Shown here piece after piece: positions 44,848-57,600 of a stretch of 64,000 nt of DNA. Both the position numbers and the translations under genes were made by a program. The notes beneath the pieces were generated by a model. It was not told the origin of the DNA, made no database searches, and worked only from the letters and a program-made list of their open reading frames with translations. Each line of letters starts with the position of its first letter. Within the stretch, counting starts at the first letter, position 1. Origin of the DNA: a virus; IMG/VR virus record IMGVR_UViG_3300025684_000016, positions 1 through 64,000 of that record; one strand, 5' to 3'.

Positions 44848-45381
44848 TTATATTTCATTACAATTGTCCCCTTGACTAATAGGTACATGTGTTACCGCCT
44901 TCGGTGTAGTACCATCAAATATCCATACATTCGAATTCTGGAAAGTACCTTGTCCATCTACTCTGATTGTATCTGTTCCACTTGGTAAAAACCCTCCACC
45001 ACTTATAGTATTCCATGCGGCTTCACTAATTATAACATTTGCCGGTGCTTCACCATCATTTCCACACTTATTGAATCTGAGATTTGAAACAGGGTCGTCT
45101 CCACCACCTTCAGTTGGTGTTGGAGTTGGTGCCGGTGTATTATTTAAACCTGTCCAACTCACTGAGTTATCACAATCACCTGTAGAAGTTACTGTACCAC
45201 CCGTTATCGTATCGGCCACTTGATATGTAACACCAGCCGTTAACTGTGCTTTAGTCACTGAAGTAGCAATTGTTGTATCCGAAGGACTCCCTCCCGAATG
45301 TTTCCCGATAATTGTGAAATTATCCGCTTGTGTTGTACCTGTGTACAATGCGTTTAATGTAAATGTTACTGAATATGCCAT
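44848..45381 (-). CDS. small modular virion protein
   Basis: A 177-residue protein, the shortest member of the set. N-terminal beta module (YSVTFTLNALYTGTTQADNF, ending CDNSVSWTGLNN), a short linker (APTPTPTEGGG) and a C-terminal domain with two Cys (LRFNKCGNDGEAPANVIISE ... QGDNCNEI). Its own promoter candidate and terminator flank it. It may be a spare or accessory display unit; the function is unknown. Confidence 0.72.
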   Translation of the reverse strand: MAYSVTFTLNALYTGTTQADNFTIIGKHSGGSPSDTTIATSVTKAQLTAGVTYQVADTITGGTVTSTGDCDNSVSWTGLNNTPAPTPTPTEGGGDDPVSNLRFNKCGNDGEAPANVIISEAAWNTISGGGFLPSGTDTIRVDGQGTFQNSNVWIFDGTTPKAVTHVPISQGDNCNEI

Positions 45382-45405
45382 GTTTTCTTTTTTTTATCTG
45401 TTTAT

Positions 45406-45413
45406 TATAAATA
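45406..45413 (-). promoter_or_regulatory. late-promoter-like octamer TATTTATA
   Basis: A perfect copy in the 79-base gap before the 177-residue gene, ending 24 bases before its ATG. An ATCGTG/CACGAT inverted repeat (45413-45438) lies just upstream of it in the direction of transcription and could be a weak terminator of the 2045-residue gene. Confidence 0.45.
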
Positions 45414-45460
45414 TCGTGTTTTTTTAAAATATCACGATACTCGTATTTATTTTTGTATTA

Positions 45461-48400
45461 CTATATTACACCACAATCAAAATTATTATCACATGGCGAA
45501 CCGTTAGATGAAATATCTGCAAACTCTGAAATGAATGAATCACCACTTGGACCATATTTAAACATATTACTTAGTGTTGGTTTACTACAGAAATAAAAAG
45601 TATTCACACCTCCATTCTCCATGGATAGTTGTGAATTTAAGTTTACTGAGGTTTCACCTGCCTCACAATCGTTGTTTATATAGTATAAGTCTTGGTTAGA
45701 AGCGTTGGTTAAATAACTACTCGGAACCGAAACTTCAATACAATTACATTTACTTACTCCCTCATCACCAAACGTACTTTGTATTGGTGAAGTTCCCACA
45801 GGACATCCATTTGCGTCTGTAACAACAACATAGTAATATCCTTCCACCAAGTTACTAAATGTTTGTGATGGGTTACCCGATGTTACACCTGTAATGGTTG
45901 CAACTAATGTTCCACCACCTACCGTGTATGGTGATGTTGTGTCATTGTAAAGTCTGTAAGTTTTATTCCATGTTCCACCTGACGATGTAACTACTATGTT
46001 ACCATTAGGTCCCACAGTAAATGATGAAATAGTTGCAGTACCCGCAGTTGGTTGTGTCACATTTATTATATATGCTTTTTCACATCCATCACCATCTTTA
46101 ATTGTAATTACATGGTTACCACTACTTAATGAGGAGTATGTTTTAGGGAATGTTGTACTATAAGTTCCTGAACCTATTTTAGAATTATATGTTCCTCCGT
46201 TTCCACCCGTTGGACTTGAGACTGTTATTTCACCATCACTACCTCCATTACAACTCACACTACTCATTACAAATGTTGCACTTGGGTCTGTCTTATTAAG
46301 TTGTGCACTTCCTGTTCGAACACAATCAGAAGTGTCTTTAACCCTTATTAAATATATTGCTTCACTTAAAGTGGAAAAAGTATTACTCGCTTGGTAACTA
46401 AATCCATTATTTAAAGAATATGTGTATGATCCACTACCACCACTTGCGTTAATTACTATTTTACCATCATTATCTCCACTACATGAAGGGTGTGTTAATG
46501 TGGTAGTAAAACTAACCTGTGTTGGTACCGTTATTGTTCTTGTATATGTGCTTGTACATCCACTACCATCTTTAATGTATATGGTATATGAACCAGCAAC
46601 TAAACTACTATATGTTTTAGGGAATGTAGTCGTATATGACCCACTACCCAATTTTACACTATATGTTCCACCATTTCCACCTGATGGACTACTAACAGAT
46701 ATTGATCCCGTACCACCATAACATGTAGGGTTTGAATGAGAAACTATTGCAGATACCGCCGATTTAGATAATGTTCTACTAAGACTTTTAGTACATCCAT
46801 TTTCATCTGTTGCAATTAAAGTGTATGTACCTTCCTCTAAATTTGTTTGGGAAAGATCCGTAATTGCCACACCATTTTGTGTGTATGTTTTTGTTCCTGT
46901 TCCACCACCAACAGTCCATGTAATTGATCCATCACTACCTCCAATACATGTGGGGTTGGAGAATGTACTACTAATGGTAATGGCAGTGGGTTCTGTTATT
47001 GTTTTTGAATATGATCGAACACACCCCTCACCATCTCTTACTTGTATTGTATAAGAAGTGGCACCTAAACTACTATATGTTTTAGGGAATGTCGTTGTCC
47101 ATGACCCAGTATCTAATCTAACACTATATGTTCCACCATTTCCACCTGATGGACTACTAACCACAAAAGATCCTGTAACTTGTTTATTACACAATGGATT
47201 GGTAGTTACTATAGTTGCCTGTGGGAGTGATTTAGATAACGAATAACTTTGAGTGTCTATACATTGATTGGCGTCTTTAACGTATGCAGTTCCACCACCA
47301 ATAGTTAAACCTGTAAACGTACCTGATGTGTAATAATTTACACCATTTATTGAATATAACTTACTTCCTGAACCACCTGTTGAACTAATAACAATCTGTC
47401 CGTCAGTAGACGATGTACATGTTGGATCTGTTACCACTACAGAAGCAACTAAGTTTGTAGGTTGGGTAACTGTTACAGTATATGATCTACTACATAGTTC
47501 TGAATCCCTGACTTGTATTGTATAATTACCCGCAGTTTTAGTACCGAATGTGACAGGTGTACTGAAATTAGTCCAATTACCACTTGAAAATTTAAATTGG
47601 TACTGTCCCCCATTACCACCTGTTATAGATGCCAATGTTATATCACCATCATTTCCACCGTAACAACTAACATCATTATTATATATTGATGCGGAAACAA
47701 TTGATTTGGTTAAAGTTCTTGTTGATGACGAAGTACAGTTACCACCATCTTTAACTTTTATTGAATACGTTCCAGTACCTAAACTATTAAAGACATTACT
47801 ACTCTGATAGTTTGTACCACCATCTTTAGAATATACTTTAGTACCTGAACCACCAGACGCTGACACTGTTATTGAACCGTCGGTATCGTCACTACATGTT
47901 GGATTAACAAATGTTGTTGTATGAGTTAGTGTTGTTGGTTCTGATATGGTTTGTGTGTATGTTTTTACACATCCTTCACCATCTTTAATGTATATGGTAT
48001 ATGTACCAGGTACTAATGATGTATATTCTTCAATAGTGTTATTTGGTAGGTCTATATAGGTACCTAATTTATTAATTTTTACCTGATATATTCCACCGTT
48101 TCCACCCGATGGATTTGCCACCGATATAGTACCATCACCAGCCCCATTACATGTGACATTTGTAAATGACCACGTTAATATAGGTGCTGATTTTGATAAT
48201 GTTAAACTACTTGATCCTGTTGTTGTACATAAATTACTATCTCTAACGTCTAATGTGTAATTTCCAGTTGTTAAACCTGTGAAGGTTCCCGAAGGACCCC
48301 ACTGAAAACCATCTTTAGTGTATTCATACGTACCACTACCTCCCGTTGCCGTTATAACTATCTCACCATCCGAACCGTCCCAACATGTTGGGTCAGTATG

Positions 48401-51400
48401 TGTTGATGTAAACGATACTTGAGTTGGTTCTGTTATTGTTACTGAGAATTCTCTTTCACAGAAACTCCCATCCTGTATTGTTATCGTGTATGTACCCGCA
48501 GATAAATTACTTATTGTACGAGTAGTCCCATCATCATCTTCAAATTCTCCATCATCAAATTTTATCTTATACGGACCACCATTACCACCACCAATTTGAG
48601 TTATTCTAATTTCACCCGAACTGAGTCCATTACATAATGTATTTGTTTTGGATAGTGATAAAGTTATTGCCGACTTAGTTAGTACTACCGTTCTTGAACT
48701 TGTACACCCATTTTCGTCAGTTGCAACTAAAGTGTAATTACGTTCATCCAACCCTGTTTGGGAAAGATCCGTAATTGCCACACCATTTAACGTATATGTT
48801 TTGGTTCCTGTTCCCCCACCAACGGTGAAAGTAATTGTACCATCAGAATCACCATCACATGTTGGATCTGTATGAGTATCGGATATGAATATTGCTGATG
48901 GTTTTGTAATTGTTTTACTTATAGTACCTATTTCACCATTACTATCTTTTATGTAAATTGTGTATGTCCCTGAATCGAGATTTGAAAATGTCGTTGATGT
49001 TTGGTAATTAGTACCGTTAATTGAATATGTATATGGTGAATCACCTCCCGTAGTTGAGGTAACCTCAATACTACCATCCCTTAAGTTGTTACATGTAATA
49101 TTGGTTACATTCGCAGTACCTGATACAGATATATTTGTTATTGATATGGTTATTTTCTTTTCATACCATAACCCTCCTTGATCTGTCGATCTTACTCTTA
49201 TTGTGTATGAATTCTTGGTTTCATAATCAAAAACTTCTTTGCTTTTTAAGGTTGTTCCGTCTATATAGAATGAACCATTGTTGGTATCTCCAAGACCACT
49301 TACTAATGTATATGTAAATGTATTTCCTGCGTCAGGGTCTGTTGTGGATAATGTTCCTACAGTGGACCCTGTTACCACATTCTCATCAATAGATGAATTA
49401 GATAATGATATGTTTGTTGGAGTTTCATTAACATTAGTTACATTAATAGTAAACGATTCTTCTCTATATAAACCACCTTGGTCTGTTGATCTTACTCTAA
49501 CTGAATAAGTGTTCTTAACTTCATAGTTGAATACTTCACTACTTTGAATATTATTACCACTTATGTTAAATGAACTATTATTAGTGTCACCCACACCACT
49601 TACTAATGTATATGTAAATGTATTTCCTGCGTCAGGGTCCGTGGTTGAGAATTGACCAACCGTAGTACCCGTAGAACTATTTTCAGGAATATTATTATCT
49701 GATAAAATTATATCTGTAGGTGCTTCGTTTGCGTTGGTGATATTAATTGTTACTGATCTTTCGTGTGTTAAACCACCTGAATCTGTTGCTTTGACTCTTA
49801 TTGTATACGAGTTTTTAACTTCGTAGTTAAACACCTCGTTAGATGTCAGAGTACCATTACTATTCAAACTAAACGAATCGTTGTTGGTATCTCCAAGACC
49901 ACTTACCAATTCAAAAGTATGTGTATCGCCCGCATCAACATCGGTGGCGGTGAATGTAGTCACTGTTGTTCCTGTCGATTGATTTTCTTGAAATGACACT
50001 GTTGATGGTGTTATGTTAGAAGGGGTTTCGTTAAGATCTGTAATCAAAATCGTAAATATACCTATGTAGGTTAATCCCCCCGAATCAGTAGTTTTTACTC
50101 TTATAGAATAACTGTTCTTACCTTCATAGTTATAAACTTCTTTACTTTTTAGAACACCACCACTTGTTAATGTAAATGAATCATTATTAGTATCTCCTAA
50201 ACCACTAACAAGTTCATAAGAATGACTATCTCCCGAATCAACATCCGTACTACTGAAAGTACCTATTGTTGTTCCTGTAGATTGATTTTCCGCAATACTA
50301 TTACTTGATAAGGATAAATTTGTTGGTGATTCATTAACGTCAAGTACTGAAATTGTAAATGTATCCGTATAAGTGTTATTACCACTATCCGTAACCGTCA
50401 CTTCAATACTATAAGAGTTTTTAACCTCATAATTAAAAACTATTGCATTTTTGAGTACACCCGTACTTGATAAGGCGAACGCCGAATTATTATTACCACT
50501 ACCCGTTAGTGCGTATGTGAATGTTTCGTTACTATCAACATCTAACCCTGAAAAAATACCAATTGTTGTCCCCGTTGATGTGTTTTCACTTTGTGAATTA
50601 TTACTTAAGGTTAAACCGTATGGTGTTTCATTAACATCAACTATGTCTACCGTAAATTCTCTTGTATTACTTAAACCACCATCATCAGTTGCTTTAACAT
50701 ATAATGTGTATAAACTTTTTACCTCGTGATTAAAAACTTGTGCATTAGATAAAACCTCATTAGTTAACGTAAATGAATTATTGTCGGGGTAATTTGCACT
50801 ATCTGTAAATTCCCACGTAATGGTTCCACCCTCAGTATCGTCAGCAACTAAACTACCAATAGTAGTTCCTGTTGCAGTATTCTCTGTTTGACTAAAATTT
50901 GGTAATCTAATCCTTGGTGATGTATTTGTTGTTACGTCTACATCAAAGTCACAATTAATTGTTGGTGACGGAGATGGACTCGGTGTAGGGGTTGGTAATG
51001 CCGTTGGTCTTGGAGTCGCGCTAAACGTCGGAGACGGAGATGGACTCGGTGATGGACTCGGTGACGGAGACGGACTTGGGCTCGGTGATGGGGATGGACT
51101 TGGGCTTGGTGTAGGTGATGGACTCGGTGTAGGAGTTGGGGTCGCAATATCAATGTCAACATCGAAATCACAATTCGGAGTTGGAGTTGGACTTGGGCTC
51201 GGGCTTGGTGACGGAGACGGACTCGGTGACGGAGATGGACTCGGTGACGGAGACGGTGTAGGTGTAGGGTTAGGGGTTGAACTCGGTGATGGTGACGGTG
51301 TAGGTGATGCCGTTGGATTTGGTGTTGCACTCGGTGTTGCCGTTGGTAACGGAGTTGGTAATAGAATGGTGTCCTCAATTAGACACGAGTCGTTATATAA

Positions 51401-51598
51401 TAATACCGACACCGCACTATCAGGTATCTCAACCTTTACACCTGGTGACGTAATTAAATCATTATATGTAACACCAGTTGCTGGTAATGTGGTACTAACT
51501 CTTGTGGCAATATTTGACGGACCCACCAAATCATAGTAGATTGTGTAATCACTATGTGATGTCCCTGATGTAATTAATATGTTAAATATTCTTGCCAT
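45461..51598 (-). CDS. giant adhesin-like virion protein with cadherin and SprB-type repeats
   Basis: A 2045-residue protein. Residues 1-79 are the N-terminal beta module shared with the 265-residue protein. Residues about 79-218 are a Pro/Thr/Ser linker with two NCDFDVD tags. Residues about 222-820 hold six cadherin-like repeats ([20 protein letters not shown] ... [10 protein letters not shown]). Residues about 825-1900 hold thirteen SprB-type repeats (pattern T-C-x-G-x(2)-D-G-x-I-x-V ... GG-x-G-x-Y) plus one degenerate copy, in two alternating subtypes. The C-terminus has the Cys pattern of the 603-residue protein. SprB repeats are known from flavobacterial gliding adhesins. Probably a long extended virion fibre. 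Confidence 0.88.
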   Translation of the reverse strand: MARIFNILITSGTSHSDYTIYYDLVGPSNIATRVSTTLPATGVTYNDLITSPGVKVEIPDSAVSVLLYNDSCLIEDTILLPTPLPTATPSATPNPTASPTPSPSPSSTPNPTPTPSPSPSPSPSPSPSPSPSPSPSPTPTPNCDFDVDIDIATPTPTPSPSPTPSPSPSPSPSPSPSPSPSPSPSPSPSPTFSATPRPTALPTPTPSPSPSPTINCDFDVDVTTNTSPRIRLPNFSQTENTATGTTIGSLVADDTEGGTITWEFTDSANYPDNNSFTLTNEVLSNAQVFNHEVKSLYTLYVKATDDGGLSNTREFTVDIVDVNETPYGLTLSNNSQSENTSTGTTIGIFSGLDVDSNETFTYALTGSGNNNSAFALSSTGVLKNAIVFNYEVKNSYSIEVTVTDSGNNTYTDTFTISVLDVNESPTNLSLSSNSIAENQSTGTTIGTFSSTDVDSGDSHSYELVSGLGDTNNDSFTLTSGGVLKSKEVYNYEGKNSYSIRVKTTDSGGLTYIGIFTILITDLNETPSNITPSTVSFQENQSTGTTVTTFTATDVDAGDTHTFELVSGLGDTNNDSFSLNSNGTLTSNEVFNYEVKNSYTIRVKATDSGGLTHERSVTINITNANEAPTDIILSDNNIPENSSTGTTVGQFSTTDPDAGNTFTYTLVSGVGDTNNSSFNISGNNIQSSEVFNYEVKNTYSVRVRSTDQGGLYREESFTINVTNVNETPTNISLSNSSIDENVVTGSTVGTLSTTDPDAGNTFTYTLVSGLGDTNNGSFYIDGTTLKSKEVFDYETKNSYTIRVRSTDQGGLWYEKKITISITNISVSGTANVTNITCNNLRDGSIEVTSTTGGDSPYTYSINGTNYQTSTTFSNLDSGTYTIYIKDSNGEIGTISKTITKPSAIFISDTHTDPTCDGDSDGTITFTVGGGTGTKTYTLNGVAITDLSQTGLDERNYTLVATDENGCTSSRTVVLTKSAITLSLSKTNTLCNGLSSGEIRITQIGGGNGGPYKIKFDDGEFEDDDGTTRTISNLSAGTYTITIQDGSFCEREFSVTITEPTQVSFTSTHTDPTCWDGSDGEIVITATGGSGTYEYTKDGFQWGPSGTFTGLTTGNYTLDVRDSNLCTTTGSSSLTLSKSAPILTWSFTNVTCNGAGDGTISVANPSGGNGGIYQVKINKLGTYIDLPNNTIEEYTSLVPGTYTIYIKDGEGCVKTYTQTISEPTTLTHTTTFVNPTCSDDTDGSITVSASGGSGTKVYSKDGGTNYQSSNVFNSLGTGTYSIKVKDGGNCTSSSTRTLTKSIVSASIYNNDVSCYGGNDGDITLASITGGNGGQYQFKFSSGNWTNFSTPVTFGTKTAGNYTIQVRDSELCSRSYTVTVTQPTNLVASVVVTDPTCTSSTDGQIVISSTGGSGSKLYSINGVNYYTSGTFTGLTIGGGTAYVKDANQCIDTQSYSLSKSLPQATIVTTNPLCNKQVTGSFVVSSPSGGNGGTYSVRLDTGSWTTTFPKTYSSLGATSYTIQVRDGEGCVRSYSKTITEPTAITISSTFSNPTCIGGSDGSITWTVGGGTGTKTYTQNGVAITDLSQTNLEEGTYTLIATDENGCTKSLSRTLSKSAVSAIVSHSNPTCYGGTGSISVSSPSGGNGGTYSVKLGSGSYTTTFPKTYSSLVAGSYTIYIKDGSGCTSTYTRTITVPTQVSFTTTLTHPSCSGDNDGKIVINASGGSGSYTYSLNNGFSYQASNTFSTLSEAIYLIRVKDTSDCVRTGSAQLNKTDPSATFVMSSVSCNGGSDGEITVSSPTGGNGGTYNSKIGSGTYSTTFPKTYSSLSSGNHVITIKDGDGCEKAYIINVTQPTAGTATISSFTVGPNGNIVVTSSGGTWNKTYRLYNDTTSPYTVGGGTLVATITGVTSGNPSQTFSNLVEGYYYVVVTDANGCPVGTSPIQSTFGDEGVSKCNCIEVSVPSSYLTNASNQDLYYINNDCEAGETSVNLNSQLSMENGGVNTFYFCSKPTLSNMFKYGPSGDSFISEFADISSNGSPCDNNFDCGVI
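45900..49130 (-). repeat. SprB-type repeat array
   Basis: Fourteen repeats of about 70-80 codons. One subtype has GGSG-x-Y-x-Y-S and ends LSKS; the other has GGNGG-x-Y and ends T-x-P-T, and they alternate, giving a two-repeat unit of about 145 codons. The last copy ([19 protein letters not shown]) lacks the Cys and the DG. Confidence 0.8.
49135..50930 (-). repeat. cadherin-like repeat array
   Basis: Six tandem units of about 100 codons, each with ENxSTGTTxG, a DxDxG or similar acidic segment, and [17 protein letters not shown] followed by NExP. The acidic positions are those used for calcium in cadherin-type domains. Confidence 0.8.
50940..51365 (-). repeat. Pro/Thr/Ser linker repeat with two NCDFDVD tags
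   Basis: Low-complexity DNA coding for [10 protein letters not shown] units within the 2045-residue gene. Two copies of the NCDFDVD tag match the array in the 2658-residue gene. Confidence 0.75.
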
Positions 51599-51643
51599 TA
51601 TTAAAATATATACTTTTTATATTGTTTTATGTACTCATTATTC

Positions 51644-54600
51644 CTAACAACTTGGAATTGTATAACCTAAATTATTCATTGCGTTTACTATTAGATCCAT
51701 ATAATATTGTGGTGTACTTCCTGCAATCGTATCTTGAACACAACTAACTTCAGTTTTATCACTTAATCCCGCAGTTCCCGAATAATAACCCGTTCCACTA
51801 AACAACGCATTCATAAATGCTTGATATTGTGGGTATGCATCGTTTCCACCACTTAAAGTGTCCACTTGGAATATTATTCCTCTATGTGACGTTGAGCTGG
51901 TTGCGTTGGTCAAATTAGTTCTTAAGAGTGTAATATCACTATTACCCACTGTACTACCATTTGTCCAACCACTAACCGTTGGTGATTCTGCTTCGTATGA
52001 GTTACTCTCATCTGCGAATGCTAAATTCACCACATTCCTTGACGGATCTGATGGTTGAGTTGCAATCCAACTAATCGCCCTTTCATTACTAATACTTGTT
52101 ATTGTTACTCTTGAATTATATAAGTTAACATCATTATCATAGAATGGTAATAAACAATTCTGTAAAAGAGTACTCCTCATTGTATTAAGTGGACTTAGTG
52201 TTGAGTTCATTGAACCTGAACTATCAAAGAATATATTTATCTCCGTATCTGTACTAACCACTATCTCTTCCTGAATAACCTCAGTCGCTTGAACCTCAAA
52301 AGTACAATCACATAATATGTGTACATATTCTAAATCAAATAACGTCTGATTCCATTCGGCAACAACAAACACCGCATTATTATTAGAGTCAATAAATCTA
52401 ATTCCTGTGTCGTATAAAATATTTGTACCATGAGGTGTTAAATTACCTAATGAGTGATCCACACTACTAACTTGGGTACCGACAGGTGTTACGTGTTGTC
52501 CAACACAACTTGTGTTAGATCCACCAGAATAACCACGTACATAAACTAAACATGATGTGGAATCATACCACCATTCTTCACCGTCAGTATCAACACCAGG
52601 TGTCTCAGCACAATACCCACCTAAATCATATATTCCAGCTCCACTAACTCCTGTTCCTGTGGACACGAATAAACCACTAAAGATTTCAGTTCCACAATTT
52701 GGTGGACAACCTACCGATGTAGGACTTGGACTCGGACTCGGTGATGGACTCGGAGAAGGAGATGGACTTGGTGTAGGACTCGGACTCGGAGATGGACTTG
52801 GTGTAGGACTCGCAGTTGGGTTTGGTGTAGCACTTGGGCTTGGTGTTGGTGTAGGAGTTGCAATATCTATGTCAACATCAAAATCACAATTCGGAGTTGC
52901 CGAAGGTGATGGAGACGGTGATGGTGATGGTGTAGGACTTGCAGTCACACTTGGTGTTGGTGATGGACTTGGGCTTGGTGATGGTGTTGGTGATGGTGAC
53001 GGACTTGGTGTAGGACTCGCAGTTGCATCAGGTGTCACACTTGGTGATGGTGATGGACTTGCAGTTGGATTTGGTGTCGAACTTGGACTCGGCGTAGGAG
53101 TTGGTGTAGCAATATCTATATCAACATCGAAATCACAATTCGGAGTTGCCGATGGTGATGGGGTTGGAGTTGAACTCGCGGTCGTACTTGGTGATGGTGA
53201 CGGACTTGGTGTAGGACTCGCAGTTGTACTTGGACTTGGTGACGGTGTAGGTGATGGACTTGGCGTAGGAGTTGGGGTAGCAATATCTATATCAACATCG
53301 AAATCACAATTAACCGTTGGTGACGGTGAAGGAGATGGTGATGGTGACGGACTTGGTGATGGGCTCGGAGATGGGCTTGGCGTCGGACTCGCAGTCACAC
53401 TTGGTGATGGAGATGGACTCGGACTTGGTGATGGTGTAGGACTCGCACTCGGCATAGGAGTTGGAGTTGCAATGTTTATATCAACATCGAAATCACAATT
53501 TATTGTTGGTGTAGGAGATGTCGACGGACTCGGTGATGGTGTAGGAAATTGTGTAGCATCAGGTGTTGCCGGTGGTGTTGCAGTTGGGTCAGGTGTTGGT
53601 GCTGGTGTTGCCGAAGGTGATGGGGTTGCAGTTGGGGTAGCAATATCTATATCTACGTCAAAGTCACAATTCGGGGTTACCGACGGACTTGGGCTTGGTG
53701 ATGGTGATGGTGTAGGACTCGCAGTTGTACTCGGACTCGGTGATGGAGATGGAGATGGGGTTGGACTTGCAGTTGTACTCGGACTTGGTGATGGTGTAGG
53801 ACTCGCACTCGGCATAGGAGTTGGAGTTGCAATGTTTATATCAACATCGAAATCACAATTCGGGGTTGCTGATGGTGATGGACTTGGTGATGGACTTGGC
53901 GTCGGACTTGCCGTTACACTCGGACTCGGTGATGGAGAAGGAGATGGTGTAGGACTTGGGCTTGGTGTAGGACTACTTGAAGGTGCAGGTGTTGGTGTCG
54001 CAATGTTTATATCAACATCAAAGTCACAATTAGCCGTAGCCGATGGACTTGGGCTTGGTGATGGTGATGGTGATGGTGTAGGACTCGGGCTTGGTGTAGG
54101 AGTTGGGGTAGCAATATCTATATCAACATCGAAATCACAATTAACCGTTGGTGTAGGACTTGCCGTTACACTTGGACTTGGTGATGGAGATGGGCTCGGA
54201 CTTGGGCTCGGTGATGGTGTCGGACTACTTGAAGGTGCGGGTGTTGGAGTCGCAATGTTTATATCAACATCAAAGTCACAATTTTCTGTAACTGTTGGTG
54301 TAGGTGATGGAGATGGTGTTGGTGTAGGAGTTGCAATATCTATGTCAACATCAAAATCACAATTAGCGGTAACTGTTGGTGTAGGTGATGCAGACGGTGA
54401 AGGAGTTGGAGTTGCAATGTTAATATCAACATCGAAATCACAATTTTCTGTAACTGTTGGTGTAGGACTCGGGCTTGGCGTAGGAGTTGGAGTTGCAATA
54501 TCAACGTCCACGTCGAAATCACAATTTTCTGTAACTGTTGGAGTTGGAGATGGGCTTGGCGTAGGAGTTGGTGTAGCAATATCAACGTCCACGTCGAAAT

Positions 54601-57600
54601 CACAATTTATCGTTGGTGTAGGACTTGCAGTCACACTTGGTGAAGGGGTCGGAGTCGCAATGTTTATATCAACATCAAAGTCACAATTTTCTGTAACTGT
54701 TGGAGTTGGAGATGGTGTTGGAGTCGCAGTTGGTCCCGCAATATCTATATCCACGTCGAAATCACAGTTCGGTATATCTATATCCACGTCGAAATCACAG
54801 TTCGGTGTTGCCGAAGGTGATGGTGACGGTGTAGGACTTGCAGTCACACTTGGTGAAGGACTTGGTGATGGTGTCGGACTACTTGAAGGTGATGGTGATG
54901 GTGTCGGACTTGCAGTCACACTTGGTGAAGGACTTGGTGATGGGCTCGGTGTAGGAGATGGGGTTGGACTTGCGGTCACACTTGGTGTTGGTGCCGGTGT
55001 TGCAGTTGGTGGTTGTGTTGGTCCTGGTGTGGGTGTAGGTATGTCATTACAATCCTCAGTATAAATTGGTCGATTTAAATCTTCAATTGAAGGTATAACA
55101 GCACAATCTAATTGGTCTTGGAAATATTGTTGAGCACTTAATGATAAATCCTCAAATGTTTGTTGTGGATAGTGAACTAAAATACAGTCGTCATCATCTC
55201 CGTTATATAAAATAACCTGTGGATATGCCACTTCAGACACTTGTGTCATTGTTAAGTGATAAAATAATTCACGTTCACAATATTCTAAATCTAAACTCGT
55301 AACTTCAATTGGGAAACCAAATTCATTAATAAGATAATCACCTTTTATGAAGTAATCCTTATCATATGTACAACATGGGTCAACACCTTGTTCTAAAGGT
55401 CTAACAAATAAATCTTCAGGGTATTTTTCTGTAAATTCCCACAAACCACTCACTTTAGTTAATACCCTCACCTTTGTATTTGGTAGGATTCTAAAACGAT
55501 CATTAATGACGTTCATTTTAGTAGTCCCCAAACAATCAATATTATCTACAGTAACTTCAGTGTAGTTCTGACCAAATGAGAATCCATTTAAAACTGAGTC
55601 TCTAAAATCTTCAGAACCAAACGGACATGACAAATATTCACCCGACAACAATCTATCACCATCATTCACTTCTTGAGCCTTGATTCGTACTATATTATTA
55701 CCATTAATTAATGTCTGTATATCTTCCCATGTTGTGGTTGATGATATAACCACCGCATTGTCTACAATTTTTAAAACTGTACTATCTTGTTTTATTCCAT
55801 AATCAAATGTTGGTCGATACTGTACCTTAGGATGTATAGTATATCCAAGGTAATTATCACAATATGTTATACCACTTAGAGTCTCTATTGCCACATTACC
55901 ATTTTCTGGTAATTCACCAGGTAAAAAAGATTCTACAGAATATTCAACATAATGACTTTTTGGTTCTGTAACCGTATCATTAATTGGATCCCATTCTAAT
56001 TTTTGTTGTAACCCCTCAATTCTTACTTTTTGATCACAGTTTGCTGCGTCGGTGATTGATATATCAATGACATCATGTTCTCTTACATTTTTTACTATAA
56101 ATGTACAACCCGACACATAATCAACCACATAAGATGGTGGTTCTGAAATACCCTCATTGTAATCACCAAGACAATTAATGAATATGTTAACCGGCCAATC
56201 AGTATTGTATGGTGGACATGTATCACACACATCACCATTATCAACAGTATCTTCATTTCCAAATGTTATACCTGATACCTCAAAATAAACGTCTGACACT
56301 AACACACATTCGTCAGGATCTTCAGGTAATGTATACATTGTACCATCACCATATACCTTAACTTTAGGGTCACATTTTGTTGTTCCTGTTAGGTAAACCG
56401 AATCAAAATAGAAATCAAACGTACTCGGATCTAAACAATCAAAATCAACAGGTGTATATGTCACATAAGGTGATCCCGTTGCACTATATAATTGTAAATT
56501 ATAAACGTAGGGTACAATTGCAATTTTTTGAATACCATCCGTATCTGTAAAAATTCTATAATCTAATAAAGGTGCGTATTCATAATCATATGTTTCAGTC
56601 ACTTTCGCAACACCACTAACATCATCAGTTGTATCACTTAGTTCGTTTGTGAATGCCGTAGATATTGATGTATTACCACTTACTTTAAATTCTTCCCATC
56701 CAGCATGGTTGTTAATTAACCCACCATGACCAGTGTATTTTGTTTTCTTATAATATGTCTTATTGATTTGATTATCAATAATATCTTTTATTTCGTCAAT
56801 CCAAAGACATTCTAAAATCTCCAATTGTGGTTCTAAATAACATTTAAAATCACATAATAGTGGTAAGTGTACCGTTTTATCAAATTGGGTACCTCCACTT
56901 GTCACTGATTCTTGTGTTAATGTTGTTATCCCTGAAAATTCAAGAAACTCAACAGTTTGAGCACAATTATCATTATCAAAGTATACATTTTCAATGTCAG
57001 TACATTCAGATGTTATTGTGTATGGATCGAATAACCCCGCATGATTATGATTAACAAGTATTTCATCACATGTTGAACCAGTTACTGTTTGTGTCTCACC
57101 ACTAATGACAATATCAGTATCACCAGTAAATGTCAACCCATTAAAGTCAATATGAAGTGTGTAAGTCACACCACTTACAACTGTAAGTCCCCTGAAATTA
57201 TCATGGTCACCTAAAATTGTTTCTAAATCTTCTTCAATTACATCCTCAAACTTAGGAAAAAGGTTTTGTGTAAACTCATTTGGTAAACATGGTTTCTCAT
57301 ATTCAAACTTAGATCTTCCAATTCTACCGTTTTCAATGATATTACCACCAGTCCATAGTGTTGTGGCAGGAACAAATTGTTCAATCACTTGTGTCCAATA
57401 AGGACTCATTCGGTTTATAAATTCACTAACAGTAGGTAAACTATATGGATTGGACACCTTTGATAGGTAACCCTCATATATGTCTTCTAACTGTATATAA
57501 TTCTTTTTATATCGAATTATGTGTGTGTTACGTATTTGTTCGTTTAAAACGTGTTCAGTGTACTCAGCAAACGTGAATCCTGTCTGTGGTTCTAACGTTG

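Noticed and set aside
52720-55050. CRISPR-like appearance of regularly repeated about 30-base units
   Set aside because: Units are in frame, encode the NCDFDVD tag, spacers are low-complexity linkers of variable length, and no cas gene is present.
52557-55064. 835-codon plus-strand open frame rich in Gly, Asp, Val and Leu
   Set aside because: It is the antisense of the Pro/Thr/Ser repeat; complement of CC/AC-rich repeats avoids stops by composition. No promoter, and it lies inside a well-supported gene.
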